The translations under genes were made by a program, and so were the position numbers. The notes beneath the pieces are model-generated. The model saw only the letters and a program-made list of their open reading frames with translations. It was not told the origin of the DNA and did not search any database. From Competibacter_A sp037045535 (lineage in GTDB: Bacteria > Pseudomonadota > Gammaproteobacteria > Competibacterales > Competibacteraceae), in NCBI GenBank assembly GCA_037045535.1, contig JBAOHI010000030.1:62001-126000 (forward strand): a stretch of DNA of 64,000 bases. The letters run 5' to 3'. Of the stretch, positions 43,417 to 52,434 are shown in pieces (position 1 is the stretch's first letter; the number at the start of each line of letters is the position of its first letter).

Positions 43417-44646
43417 TCAGCTTCGTTGCGACTGCAACCGGCGATAAAGATCGTAAGTCTGCTGAGCGATGCTACGCCAACTGTAGTGGCGCTCCACCCG
43501 TTCGCGCCCAGCTTGGGCCATTCGTTGGCAAAGTTCCGAGTCGTTGGCCAGCCGATTGATCGCATCGGCCAAGCCGTGTTCGAATTTCGCGGGGGAGATT
43601 GGGTCGTGCGGAGGTTCCGGCGATAAATGTGGGTCCACCAATATGCCGGTTTCGCCATCCACCACGACTTCGTTGATGCCGCCGACCGCGCTCCCCACCA
43701 CGGGGGTGCCACAGGCCATCGCTTCGAGATTGATGATGCCAAACGGTTCGTAAATCGAAGGGCAACAGAAAATGGTCGCGTGCGAATAGAGGGTAATGGT
43801 GGTTTGACGCGACACCATCTTCGGAATCCAGACAATGCCTTCGCGATGACTTTGTAGCTCGCGCACGATCTCTTCCAGTTCGCGCTGCATGGCCAGGGTA
43901 TCGGCGTCGCCGGCACACAGCACTACCTGTAGCTTGGGATCCAGGTGCGGAATGGCTTGGAGCAGATAATACAAACCTTTTTGCCGAGTCATCCGGCCGA
44001 CGAATAATACGTAGGGACGATTGGGATCGATACCGAGTTGGGTAATAGTGTCGGGATCGTCGATCGGCTGGTATTCCTCGGTGTCGATGCCGTTCGGGAT
44101 CACCACAACTCGCGTGGGTTCCACGTTGAACAAGCGCAGGATGTCGTCGCGAGTACTGCGCGAGACAGCGATAATGGTGTCAGCGGTTTCCAGGGCGGTC
44201 TTCTCGATCCAGCGGGATAGATCGTAGCCGTGGCCGAGTTGGTCGCGCTTCCAGGGCCGCAGCGGCTCCAGCGAGTGGACGGTGATCACCATCGGGATGT
44301 TGTAAAGAATCTTGGCCAGAATACCGCTGAAATGGGCATACCAAGTGTGGCAGTGGATGATCTCCGCGTTGCCATCTAGATCGCTAATCCCCTGACCGAC
44401 GAAGGATAGACAGGTACTCAACGCCTTGAGAGGCGACACGAAAGATTGCGGGCAGCCGGCGAAATGGGTGGTGTCCATCTTAATGCCGCGTACACGCAAT
44501 TGTCCTTCGTCTATGGTTTGATCATGAAAACTGCGCACCTCGACCGGAGTCAGCTTGGCCAATTCGCGTGACAGATATTCGACGTGAACACCCGCGCCGC
44601 CATAGACATAGGGGGGATATTCGTTGGTGGTTAGCAGGACGCGCAT
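43417..44646 (-). CDS. GT4 glycosyltransferase, glycogen synthase-like (GlgA/GlgM type)
   Basis: This 409-residue GT-B fold enzyme starts MRVLLTTNEYPPYVYGGAGV, has the acceptor-site segment EIIHCHTWYAHFSGI, the donor-binding segment YVLFVGRMTRQKGLYYLLQA and the GT4 E-x7-E motif in EPFGIINLEAMACGTPVV. It fits the ADP-glucose-using glycogen synthase/maltose-1-phosphate synthase (GlgM-like) group of about 400 residues rather than the longer GT5 GlgA. Storage glucan synthesis is the likely role, but GT4 specificity is hard to read from sequence and no other glg gene is nearby. The ATG at 44644-44646 was preferred. Confidence 0.82.
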   Translation of the reverse strand: MRVLLTTNEYPPYVYGGAGVHVEYLSRELAKLTPVEVRSFHDQTIDEGQLRVRGIKMDTTHFAGCPQSFVSPLKALSTCLSFVGQGISDLDGNAEIIHCHTWYAHFSGILAKILYNIPMVITVHSLEPLRPWKRDQLGHGYDLSRWIEKTALETADTIIAVSRSTRDDILRLFNVEPTRVVVIPNGIDTEEYQPIDDPDTITQLGIDPNRPYVLFVGRMTRQKGLYYLLQAIPHLDPKLQVVLCAGDADTLAMQRELEEIVRELQSHREGIVWIPKMVSRQTTITLYSHATIFCCPSIYEPFGIINLEAMACGTPVVGSAVGGINEVVVDGETGILVDPHLSPEPPHDPISPAKFEHGLADAINRLANDSELCQRMAQAGRERVERHYSWRSIAQQTYDLYRRLQSQRS

Positions 44647-44781
44647 TGTTGTTGTGCTCCCTTGCCCGGGCAAGCGGCGATGGTGTGAAAGGGTTCCGAT
44701 GGGGCGTCCAGTCGGAGAAACTTCGTCGGTATCATTATGCCAAGCCGAGCATGGTTATTGGAAGGGTGAAATGACGGATGT

Positions 44782-45360
44782 TCAGAACGCGGTTGCCAAG
44801 GCGCGAGCTTCTTCCAGCATGATTTGTCGCTCGGTTTGGGTGACGGTTGGCACTCGATAGAATGCCCGGTGCAGGACATTGTTGATCCCGCAGGTGCCCA
44901 GGATGCCTTCGGCCATGGGTCGGATCAGCAATTCGTGCCAGCGGTTTTGCCGGTAGCTTGCCTCATCGCCACCCAGGGTATTGAGAATCAATGCTTTTTC
45001 ATGGGTGAGCAGACCCTTCATTCCGTTGGCATCAAAGTCGAAAGCGAATTTGCGAGTGAATACCCGATCGATCCACCCCTTCAAGATCGCCGGTGGGCCA
45101 AACCACCAGATCGGGTAGATAAACACTAGCCCCCGTGCCCAGCAAACGGCATCCTGTTCGCGGCGCGTGTCCGCTGGCAAATCTCCGCGCCAGTTACGCA
45201 GCAGATCCTCGCCGTCCAGTACCGCGCGGCATTGCATCTCGTACAGATCGTGGACGCGGGTAGCGTGGCCGCACTCTCGCAAGGTGGCGTCTACCACTTC
45301 GAGAATGGCCCGGTTGAAGCTGCGCGGGTTCGGGTGGGCGTAGACGATAAGAATGTTCAT
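44782..45360 (-). CDS. NAD(P)H-quinone oxidoreductase-like flavoprotein
   Basis: This 192-residue flavodoxin-like protein starts MNILIVYAHPNPRSFNRAI and has the FMN/FAD-contact segment VFIYPIWWFGPPAILKGWID and the DRVFTRKFAFDF region. It matches the NQO1/KefF/YwrO group that reduces quinones or azo compounds with NAD(P)H; the physiological substrate is unknown. No Kef potassium channel is nearby. It lies alone between two genes of the same strand with gaps of 78 and 135 bp. Confidence 0.85.
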   Translation of the reverse strand: MNILIVYAHPNPRSFNRAILEVVDATLRECGHATRVHDLYEMQCRAVLDGEDLLRNWRGDLPADTRREQDAVCWARGLVFIYPIWWFGPPAILKGWIDRVFTRKFAFDFDANGMKGLLTHEKALILNTLGGDEASYRQNRWHELLIRPMAEGILGTCGINNVLHRAFYRVPTVTQTERQIMLEEARALATAF

Positions 45361-45438
45361 GGCATTGCGGTTCGAAGCAATACGGGATTTCCTATCTGGG
45401 CAGGAAAGAACTGGGGTGACAGTCTCGCGACAACACGT

Positions 45439-46098
45439 TCAAGCTACTCTAGCGGCAAAGTCGTGTCCAGCGAGAGAGAGCATGAGTATGTCGCCAGATT
45501 GCAACGGCCCGACGCCGGCCGGCGTGCCGGTCAACACCACGTCGCCGGGTTGTAAAGTGAAGTGAGTGGAGATATAGGCCATCAGTTCAAAGAGGCTGAC
45601 CATCATCTGCTGAGTGTTGCCTCGCTGGCGAAGTTGGCCATTGATTTGCAGTGCCAAATCGGTTGCTTGGGGATCGGGCAGTGCTTCGGGTGCTAGAAAG
45701 GGGGAGAGAGGACAGGAACCATCGAACGCCTTGGCAGTTTCCCAAGGATGACCTTTCTTCTTCAGTTCGTTTTGCAAGTCGCGCAAGGTCAGGTCCAGGG
45801 CAATGCCGTAGCCGGCCACAGCCTGGCGGGAAGTTTCAGCATCGGCATTCTGCAGTTCCCGCCCGACCAGCACCGCTAGTTCCACCTCGTGGTGGCATTC
45901 GCCTCGGCCAACCGGAAGATGGATCGGTTCGTCCAAGGCAACGAGTGATGTGGACGGTTTCATGAACAGAATAGGCGTTTCTGGCGTGACGTTGTTCAGT
46001 TCGCGGATGTGTTCCAGATAGTTGCGGCCGATGCAAACGACTTTGCCGACCGGCAGGTCCAGCGGACTGCCGTCCAGGTTGTGGTGTTGGTAAGTCAC
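45439..46098 (-). CDS. Fumarylacetoacetate hydrolase family protein
   Basis: This 219-residue protein is of the YcgM type within the FAH family. It has the start of the fold at VGKVVCIGRNYLEHIRELNN, the metal-binding HHEVELAVLVG segment, and LQPGDVVLTGTPAGVGPL. Such enzymes cleave or decarboxylate acylpyruvates or oxaloacetate with Mg2+; the substrate here is not determined. Translation begins at GTG (46096-46098), supported by AAGGAG about nine bases upstream. No aromatic-degradation genes are nearby. Confidence 0.88.
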   Translation of the reverse strand: MTYQHHNLDGSPLDLPVGKVVCIGRNYLEHIRELNNVTPETPILFMKPSTSLVALDEPIHLPVGRGECHHEVELAVLVGRELQNADAETSRQAVAGYGIALDLTLRDLQNELKKKGHPWETAKAFDGSCPLSPFLAPEALPDPQATDLALQINGQLRQRGNTQQMMVSLFELMAYISTHFTLQPGDVVLTGTPAGVGPLQSGDILMLSLAGHDFAARVA

Positions 46099-46191
46099 GG
46101 GAGGCTCCTTAGCACGCTTTGGAAGCGCTTTGGCGAGTTTGTCGCATATTGTCGAGCTAAGGATATCCAGGCCGCAACGTGTGAAGCCAAT

Positions 46192-46217
46192 AAAAAACGC
46201 CGGCGCTAGGGCCGGCG
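46192..46217 (-). terminator. Intrinsic terminator after the alpha-E gene
   Basis: On the minus strand, a 7-bp stem CGCCGGC/GCCGGCG (46217-46211 with 46204-46198) has a 6-base loop and is followed by six T (complement of 46192-46197). It ends the ATP-grasp/alpha-E transcript and shields the FAH-family gene. Confidence 0.9.
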
Positions 46218-46263
46218 AAGCGGATATGGAGAGTCGGTCGAAACCGGCTCGGGGTGGGAGGAG

Positions 46264-47271
46264 TTAGTGGGCGAAATAAGCGGCGGCGATCTGTTCGTGC
46301 AGCTCTCCGAAGCCGATTTGCAGGTTATCGATGAATTCGTGAAGCGCCTCGTGTTCATGAGCAAGGTCTGGCACCGTGGCCGCGCCCAACCGCTGCTTAA
46401 GGGCCGCAATGCCGGCGAGCGGTGTTGCATTTTTGGGCAGCTCCTGTAGGCAAATTTCCAGTTGCTTCAAGCAGAACGATACGGCTCGCGGGAAGGATTC
46501 GTCCTGTAACAGGAACCTCAGCACATCCGGACCTCCTACTCGCAGCCGTATCTGCTGGCGGTACATCTGGTAAGCGCTGAGCGATTTCAACACGCTCATC
46601 CATTGAATACTTTCGAATGGATTTTGTTCTTTTCGGTCGACCGTGGTGGCTTGGGTTTGGCTGCTATCGATTCGATCCTGTTCTTGCGCTAGCTTGAGCG
46701 TCGCCGATTGGCCGGCGCGAGGTAGCAGGTTGGCCGAGCGCACGTCTAAAATCCGGGTGGTCATGTCGGCGCGTTCCAGGAAACGGCCCAGCCACACGAA
46801 ATCGTAGGCGGCGGTACGGCTCATCGAACCCGCCAACATGCCATTGATCTGCTGCGCACCGTGGATGACGCGGCGCAGGAACTCGAACCGACCGCGCCGG
46901 GTCGGTACATGATCGCGGGCGAAGATATACAAGCCGTTGATCTGTTCCCAGGCTTCTTGCGGTACCGTATCGCGCGTGGTGCGCAAGTTTTCGCGGGCAC
47001 TCGCCAGGCTGGAGATGATCGATCCGGGGTTATCGCTGTCGCTGATCAAAAACTTGACGACAGTGCTCTCGTCAGCGAGCCGGTTCGGGTCCTTTTCGAA
47101 AAACTGTTTTTCTGCGCCGACGATGAAAATCAGCGGTAGCCAACCGAACGTCATGTTGCGCGGCAGATCCAGCAGCAGGTTGGTGTTGACGTTGATGATG
47201 CGCGCAGTATCTTCAGCCCGCTCGATATAGCGGGCCATCCAATAGATGTTTTGGGCGACGCGTGACAGCAT
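46264..47271 (-). CDS. Alpha-E domain protein
   Basis: This 335-residue, largely helical protein starts MLSRVAQNIYWMARYIERAE, the classic alpha-E start, and has two halves of similar helical pattern (RTAAYDFVWLGRFLERADMT resembles the start). Alpha-E proteins are found with circularly permuted ATP-grasp enzymes and transglutaminases in predicted peptide-ligation loci; their own activity is unknown. The ATG at 47269-47271 lies 2 bp after the ATP-grasp stop, so the two are coupled. The longer frame upstream overlaps that gene and is spurious. Confidence 0.92.
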   Translation of the reverse strand: MLSRVAQNIYWMARYIERAEDTARIINVNTNLLLDLPRNMTFGWLPLIFIVGAEKQFFEKDPNRLADESTVVKFLISDSDNPGSIISSLASARENLRTTRDTVPQEAWEQINGLYIFARDHVPTRRGRFEFLRRVIHGAQQINGMLAGSMSRTAAYDFVWLGRFLERADMTTRILDVRSANLLPRAGQSATLKLAQEQDRIDSSQTQATTVDRKEQNPFESIQWMSVLKSLSAYQMYRQQIRLRVGGPDVLRFLLQDESFPRAVSFCLKQLEICLQELPKNATPLAGIAALKQRLGAATVPDLAHEHEALHEFIDNLQIGFGELHEQIAAAYFAH

Positions 47272-47273
47272 GA

Positions 47274-48725
47274 TTAGAGGCCCTCGGTATCGACGATCCA
47301 GGTATCCTTGCTGCCACCCCCCTGGGAGGAGTTCACGACCAGCGAGCCTTTTCTGAGCGCCACCCGGGTTAGACCGCCGGTGGTGACGTAGGTCGTGGGG
47401 CCAGACAGGATGAACGGCCGCAAATCGACGTGGCGCGGCTCCATCTGGTCGTCGCATAACGTCGGAGAGGTGGACAGGGCCAGCGTCGGCTGGGCGATGT
47501 AGTTGCGTGGATCTTTCTGGATCAGATCGACGAAACGTTTGCGTTCAGCCGGAGTGGCATGCGGCCCGACCAGCATCCCATAACCGCCGGATTCGTTGGC
47601 CGGCTTGACTACCAACTCATCGAGGTGGGCCAAGGTGTGGTTACGGTCCTTTTCCCGCATGCACAAGTAGGACGGTACATTGGGAATGAGCGGGTCTTGG
47701 TCAAGGTAGTACTTGATGATCTGGGGGACGAAAGCGTACACGACTTTGTCGTCGGCCACGCCCGCGCCCGGCGCGTTCGCCAGCGCCACGTTGCCGCTGC
47801 GCCAAGCTCGCATCAAACCCGGCACACCCAGCGTCGAATCGGGCCGGAACACTTCAGGGTCCATGAACAGGTCGTCGATGCGCCGGTAGATGACATCAAC
47901 TCGTTCCAAACCTTCGATAGTGCGCATGTAGACGCAATCGTCATCGCCGACTTCCAAATCGCTGCCTTCGACCAGCTCCACGCCCATCTGTTGGGCGAGA
48001 TAGGAATGCTCGAAGTAGGCGGAGTTGTAGATGCCGGGCGTAAGCACTACCACGGTCGGGTGGTCGCCGGGTCGGGGCGAAAGCGAGGCCAGCATGTCGT
48101 ACAGCCGCAAGGTGTAGTCGTCCACTGGCTGGATGCGCTGGTGTTCGAACAGTTCCGGAAAGACCCGCTTGGTGACCACGCGATTCTCCAGCATGTAGGA
48201 CACGCCGGATGGAACGCGCAGATTATCCTCCAACACGTAGATCGTGCCGTCCTTGTCCCGCACCAGATCGCTGCCGCAAATATGCGCCCAAACGCCATGC
48301 TGGGGACTGACACCCACGCATTGCGGTCGAAAATTGACTGACTGGGCCAGCACCTCGGCAGGGAAGATACCGTCCTTGATGATCTTCTGTTCGTGGTAGA
48401 GATCATCGATGAAGAGGTTAAGCGCCTGAACCCGCTGTTTTAAACCGGCTTCGGTCCGATCCCATTCATGCTTGGGAATGATGCGCGGCACGATGTCGAA
48501 CGGCCAGGCACGGTCGATGCTGCCGCCCTCGGTGTAGACGGTGAAAGTGATGCCCATCACCAGAATGGCGAGTTCGGCAGCGGTCTTGCGCTCGCGCAGC
48601 TCCTCGTCGCTCAGGGAGGCCAGATATGCGCAAAGTGCCCGAGCTGCTGGACGAGGCTCCGCCGCACCGTCGACGAGTTCGTCGTAGGAACCCGTCGCGG
48701 CGTAATGTTGCCATTCGATTGTCAT
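47274..48725 (-). CDS. Circularly permuted ATP-grasp protein
   Basis: This protein of about 483 residues is the circularly permuted type 2 ATP-grasp enzyme. It has WAHICGSDLVRDKDGTIYVL, LEDNLRVPSGVSYMLENRVV, VDVIYRRIDDLFMDPEVF and VVKPANESGGYGMLVG, and ends with SQGGGSKDTWIV. ATP-grasp enzymes of this type are predicted to form peptide or amide bonds through acyl phosphates. Two starts are possible, 48731 and 48725; the latter has AAGGA at better spacing. It is followed by the alpha-E gene and diverges from the DUF2126 gene. Confidence 0.92.
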   Translation of the reverse strand: MTIEWQHYAATGSYDELVDGAAEPRPAARALCAYLASLSDEELRERKTAAELAILVMGITFTVYTEGGSIDRAWPFDIVPRIIPKHEWDRTEAGLKQRVQALNLFIDDLYHEQKIIKDGIFPAEVLAQSVNFRPQCVGVSPQHGVWAHICGSDLVRDKDGTIYVLEDNLRVPSGVSYMLENRVVTKRVFPELFEHQRIQPVDDYTLRLYDMLASLSPRPGDHPTVVVLTPGIYNSAYFEHSYLAQQMGVELVEGSDLEVGDDDCVYMRTIEGLERVDVIYRRIDDLFMDPEVFRPDSTLGVPGLMRAWRSGNVALANAPGAGVADDKVVYAFVPQIIKYYLDQDPLIPNVPSYLCMREKDRNHTLAHLDELVVKPANESGGYGMLVGPHATPAERKRFVDLIQKDPRNYIAQPTLALSTSPTLCDDQMEPRHVDLRPFILSGPTTYVTTGGLTRVALRKGSLVVNSSQGGGSKDTWIVDTEGL

Positions 48726-48840
48726 CGTCATTGTCCTTGGATTGGCATGGTTCGTTGGACGTGATGCGGGTTTAGCAAAATCCAAGCCAATTAAGTGTTG
48801 TTGGCTTCAGCCGATATGGGCCGGCAAAGGTGGTAACCGG

Positions 48841-48948
48841 ATGGAAATCATGAATTCATCCAACAGTTATAAAGTGCGAGTTTATTTTCGTTTGCGGTCG
48901 GTGAAAAGGCAGCGAAGTTTTAGTCGAAGTTCATCAGTGGCAGGATAA
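48841..48948 (+). CDS. Possible 35-residue basic peptide
   Basis: An ATG at 48841 is preceded by AAAGGTGG at plausible spacing and opens a frame of 35 codons rich in Ser, Arg and Lys (VRVYFRLRSVKRQRSFSRSS). It lies in the divergent gap of a locus predicted to make or modify peptides. It may be chance; no relative is known to me. Confidence 0.2.
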   Translation: MEIMNSSNSYKVRVYFRLRSVKRQRSFSRSSSVAG

Positions 48949-49063
48949 AACCAAACGCACTAAGGCAGTGCGATAAGTGGAAATTATGCACGGATTGAGT
49001 GCGACGGCGAATGCGAATTTCTGGAGAAAAGCATCGTTTGGTCATCCGGAACGAGGTTTGCAT

Positions 49064-49091
49064 TTGCCAAGCCCCTATAAGCGGGCATAAT
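49064..49091 (+). promoter_or_regulatory. Candidate sigma-70 promoter for the DUF2126 gene
   Basis: TTGCCA at 49064-49069 and CATAAT at 49086-49091 are separated by 16 bases, 34 bp before the start codon. The match to consensus is moderate. Confidence 0.4.
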
Positions 49092-49125
49092 GCGCGCCCA
49101 ATCGTAGCCGACTTGAAGGACTGCC

Positions 49126-52100
49126 ATGGCCATACGCGTCGCACTTCACCATCAAACCTCCTATCATTTCGACCGGCCGGTCGGCGTGTCACCTCACGTA
49201 ATCCGGTTGCGTCCCGCCCCGCACGCCCGCACGCCTATTCGTGCTTATTCGCTCAAGATTGAGCCGGCCAAGCATTTCATCAATTGGTTGCAAGACCCCT
49301 TCGGCAACTTCCAAGCTCGCTTAGTGTTTCCGGAAAAAATCCGGGAGCTCGCGATCACCGTTGATTTAGTGGCCGAAATGACGGTCATCAATCCTTTCGA
49401 TTTTTTCGTCGAGGATTACGCCGGAAAATATGGATTCGATTATGAGCCGACCCTGCGCCAAGAACTGGCTCCTTACCTGGAGATTCAGGAAAGCGGCCCG
49501 CTCTTGCGAGAATGGCTGGCCAGCGCGAATCGCGAGCCGGTGCCAATCGTCGATTTCCTAGTCGATCTTAACCAGCGCTTGAATCAGGATATTTTCTACC
49601 TCATCCGCATGGAACCAGGAGTACAAGCCTGCGAGGAAACCCTGGGGAAGCGTAGCGGTTCCTGCCGTGACTCGGCTTGGTTGCTGGTACAGATCCTGCG
49701 GCATTTAGGGCTGGCGGCACGCTTCGTGTCCGGCTATCTGATCCAGTTGACTGCTGATGTAAAAGCGCTGGATGGCCCATCTGGTCCCGAAGCCGATTTC
49801 ACTGATTTACATGCTTGGGCCGAGGTGTTCGTGCCGGGTGCAGGCTGGCTGGGTCTGGATCCGACCTCGGGCTTGTTTGCCGGCGAAGGCCATATTCCGC
49901 TGGCCTGCACCCCGACGCCACCCAGCGCTGCACCGGTCACGGGCTATACCGACGTATGCGAAACGACCTTCGATTTTGCGATGAAGGTTACCCGCATTCA
50001 CGAGGACCCACGCGTTACCAAACCCTATAGCGAAGAGCAATGGGCACGGATCGAGCAGCTCGGTTGTGACGTGGATGCCCGATTGGCCGCGGGCGATGTG
50101 CGGCTGACCATGGGTGGTGAACCCACTTTCGTGTCGATCGACGATATGGACGGCGCGGAATGGACGGTTGCGGCTATCGGTCCTACTAAGCGCAAGTTGG
50201 CCGGCCAGTTGCTCAAACGGCTGCGCGGTCACTTTGCGCCGAACGGCTTTTTGCATTACAGCCAGGGCAAGTGGTATCCGGGTGAATCGCTGCCGCGTTG
50301 GGCGCTGGCCTGCTACTGGCGCAGCGATGGTCTGCCGCTGTGGCACGATCCGCGCTGGATTGCTGACGACGAAAAACCGCAAGGTTTTGGTCCGGAGCAA
50401 GCGCAAGTGTTTGCGACGGAGTTGACCAAGCGGCTCGGCGTGAACGCCGACCGTCTCGTACCGGGCTACGAGGACGTTTACTACTACTTGTGGAAGGAAC
50501 GCACTCTGCCGGTCAATGTAGATCCGCTCAAATACGACCTCAAGGACGACGAAGAACGCCGACGACTGGCGCTGTTGCTGGAGCGGGGCTTGAATCGGTT
50601 GACCGGCTATGCGTTGCCGCTGCGCTGGAATTACGCTGCCGATAGCGGGGGCTGGCTCAGCGGACCGTGGGCGCTGCGCCGCGAGCATCTCTATCTGATT
50701 CCAGGCGATTCGCCGATGGGTTATCGGTTGCCGTTAGCCGCGCTGCCGTGGGTCGGGGAAACCGACCGGGAAATCCCGCATCCGCAGTCGCTGTTCGAGT
50801 TCCGCGCTGGACTCGGCGACACACACGGCGAAGTCATGCGCCGCTACAGCGAGTTTCTGCGGGGAAGTGGCATCGCATCGCGCGATGGTTTTCAAGAGCA
50901 ACCGACCATGGACGATAGCGCGGTGATCCATACCGCGCTGTGCGTCGAACCGCGCGATGGTCATCTGTACGTGTTTATGCCGCCGCTGGAGCAGTCCGAG
51001 CACTATTTGGATCTGTTGGCTTGCATCGAGCAGACTGCCGCCGAACTGGAGATGCCAGTCTTGGTGGAGGGTTACGCTCCACCGCCGGATTGGCGCTTAC
51101 GCAAGCTGGCGATTACCCCCGATCCTGGCGTGATCGAGGTCAACATCCATCCTGCCCATAACTGGGAGGAGCTAAAGCACAACACCCAAGTGTTGTACGA
51201 AGAAGCGCGGCAATCACGATTGGGTACCGAAAAATTCATGCTGGATGGCCGGCATACCGGCACCGGCGGCGGTAACCACGTCACCTTGGGTGGCGCGACG
51301 CCTATCGATAGTCCGTTTTTGCGTCGGCCCGAGTTATTGCGCAGCCTGATCACGTATTGGCAGCATCATCCCAGCCTGTCCTATCTATTCTCCGGCTTGT
51401 TCATCGGTCCGACCAGCCAGGCGCCGCGCGTGGACGAAGCTCGCAACGATAGCTTGTACGAGCTGGAGATTGCGTTTCGCGAAATGCCAGCCGGCGAGGC
51501 GCCGCAGCCGTGGCTGGTGGACCGGTTGCTGCGCAATCTGCTGGTGGATTTGACCGGCAACACGCACCGCGCCGAATTCTGCATCGATAAGCTGTATTCG
51601 CCGGACAGTGCCACGGGGCGGCTGGGATTGGTAGAAATGCGCGCCTTCGAAATGCCACCGCACGCTCGTATGAGCCTGATGCAGATGCTGCTCCTGCGGA
51701 GCTTGGTGGCGCGGTTCTGGGAACAACCTTACCCGAATCGGGAACTGGTGCGCTGGGGGACTCAGATCCACGATCGTTTCATGTTGCCGCATTATGTTTG
51801 GGAGGATTTCAAGGATGTCACGACCGAACTGAATCGATCCGAGTTCCCGTTCGAGAACGACTGGTTCCTGCCGTTCTTCGAGTTTCGTTTTCCACACTAC
51901 GGGTCTATCGTCCAGCGCGACATTGAGTTGGAATTGCGGCAGGCGCTGGAGCCGTGGCATGTTTTGGGCGAGGAGCAAGCCCTGGGCGGCACTGCCCGCT
52001 ACGTGGATTCTTCGGTGGAGCGACTGCAAGTCAAAGTGCGGGGCATGACCGGCGAACGGCATGTGGTGGCCTGCAACGGTCGGCGGGTACCGCTGCGACC

Positions 52101-52434
52101 GACCGAAATCCCCGGCGAATTCGTGGCCGGTGTTCGGTATCGCGCTTGGCAGCCCCCATCGGCGCTACATCCGACCATTCCGGTCCACACCCCGCTGGTG
52201 TTTGACATCGTGGATACCTGGAACCAGCGCTCCATCGGCGGCTGTACTTATCATGTCGAGCACCCCGGCGGGCGCAATCCCGATACGTTCCCGGTCAATG
52301 CCAACGAAGCCGAAGCAAGGCGTTTCGCCCGGTTCTGGCCGTATGGCCACACGCCGGGAACCATGATGCCGCCAGTTTCGGAGACTAACCCCAACTTCCC
52401 GTGTACATTGGACTTGCGGCGTAGATCGGAATGA
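49126..52434 (+). CDS. Transglutaminase-like/DUF2126 putative amidoligase
   Basis: This 1102-residue protein has an N-terminal bacterial transglutaminase-like region (about 1-290): a beta-rich domain from MAIRVALHHQTSYHFDRPVG, then a papain-like core with cysteine in GKRSGSCRDSAWLLVQILR, histidine in FTDLHAWAEVFVPG and aspartate in WLGLDPTSG. The rest (about 320-1095) is DUF2126, with RLTMGGEPTFVSIDDMDG, GGGNHVTLGGATP and LRSLVARFWEQPYPN. DUF2126 is predicted to be a glutamine-synthetase-like amidoligase. A GAAGGA site precedes the ATG. It is transcribed away from the ATP-grasp/alpha-E pair, its usual companions. The substrate is unknown. Confidence 0.93.
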   Translation: MAIRVALHHQTSYHFDRPVGVSPHVIRLRPAPHARTPIRAYSLKIEPAKHFINWLQDPFGNFQARLVFPEKIRELAITVDLVAEMTVINPFDFFVEDYAGKYGFDYEPTLRQELAPYLEIQESGPLLREWLASANREPVPIVDFLVDLNQRLNQDIFYLIRMEPGVQACEETLGKRSGSCRDSAWLLVQILRHLGLAARFVSGYLIQLTADVKALDGPSGPEADFTDLHAWAEVFVPGAGWLGLDPTSGLFAGEGHIPLACTPTPPSAAPVTGYTDVCETTFDFAMKVTRIHEDPRVTKPYSEEQWARIEQLGCDVDARLAAGDVRLTMGGEPTFVSIDDMDGAEWTVAAIGPTKRKLAGQLLKRLRGHFAPNGFLHYSQGKWYPGESLPRWALACYWRSDGLPLWHDPRWIADDEKPQGFGPEQAQVFATELTKRLGVNADRLVPGYEDVYYYLWKERTLPVNVDPLKYDLKDDEERRRLALLLERGLNRLTGYALPLRWNYAADSGGWLSGPWALRREHLYLIPGDSPMGYRLPLAALPWVGETDREIPHPQSLFEFRAGLGDTHGEVMRRYSEFLRGSGIASRDGFQEQPTMDDSAVIHTALCVEPRDGHLYVFMPPLEQSEHYLDLLACIEQTAAELEMPVLVEGYAPPPDWRLRKLAITPDPGVIEVNIHPAHNWEELKHNTQVLYEEARQSRLGTEKFMLDGRHTGTGGGNHVTLGGATPIDSPFLRRPELLRSLITYWQHHPSLSYLFSGLFIGPTSQAPRVDEARNDSLYELEIAFREMPAGEAPQPWLVDRLLRNLLVDLTGNTHRAEFCIDKLYSPDSATGRLGLVEMRAFEMPPHARMSLMQMLLLRSLVARFWEQPYPNRELVRWGTQIHDRFMLPHYVWEDFKDVTTELNRSEFPFENDWFLPFFEFRFPHYGSIVQRDIELELRQALEPWHVLGEEQALGGTARYVDSSVERLQVKVRGMTGERHVVACNGRRVPLRPTEIPGEFVAGVRYRAWQPPSALHPTIPVHTPLVFDIVDTWNQRSIGGCTYHVEHPGGRNPDTFPVNANEAEARRFARFWPYGHTPGTMMPPVSETNPNFPCTLDLRRRSE

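Larger units (their letters stand above)
48732..49125. other. 394-bp divergent gap in the ATP-grasp/DUF2126 locus
   Basis: Promoters for both arms must lie here. On the plus strand, TTGCCA (49064-49069) and CATAAT (49086-49091) with a 16-base spacer could drive the DUF2126 gene. A possible 35-residue reading frame lies at 48841-48948 and is listed separately. Nothing else is recognised. Confidence 0.5.
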
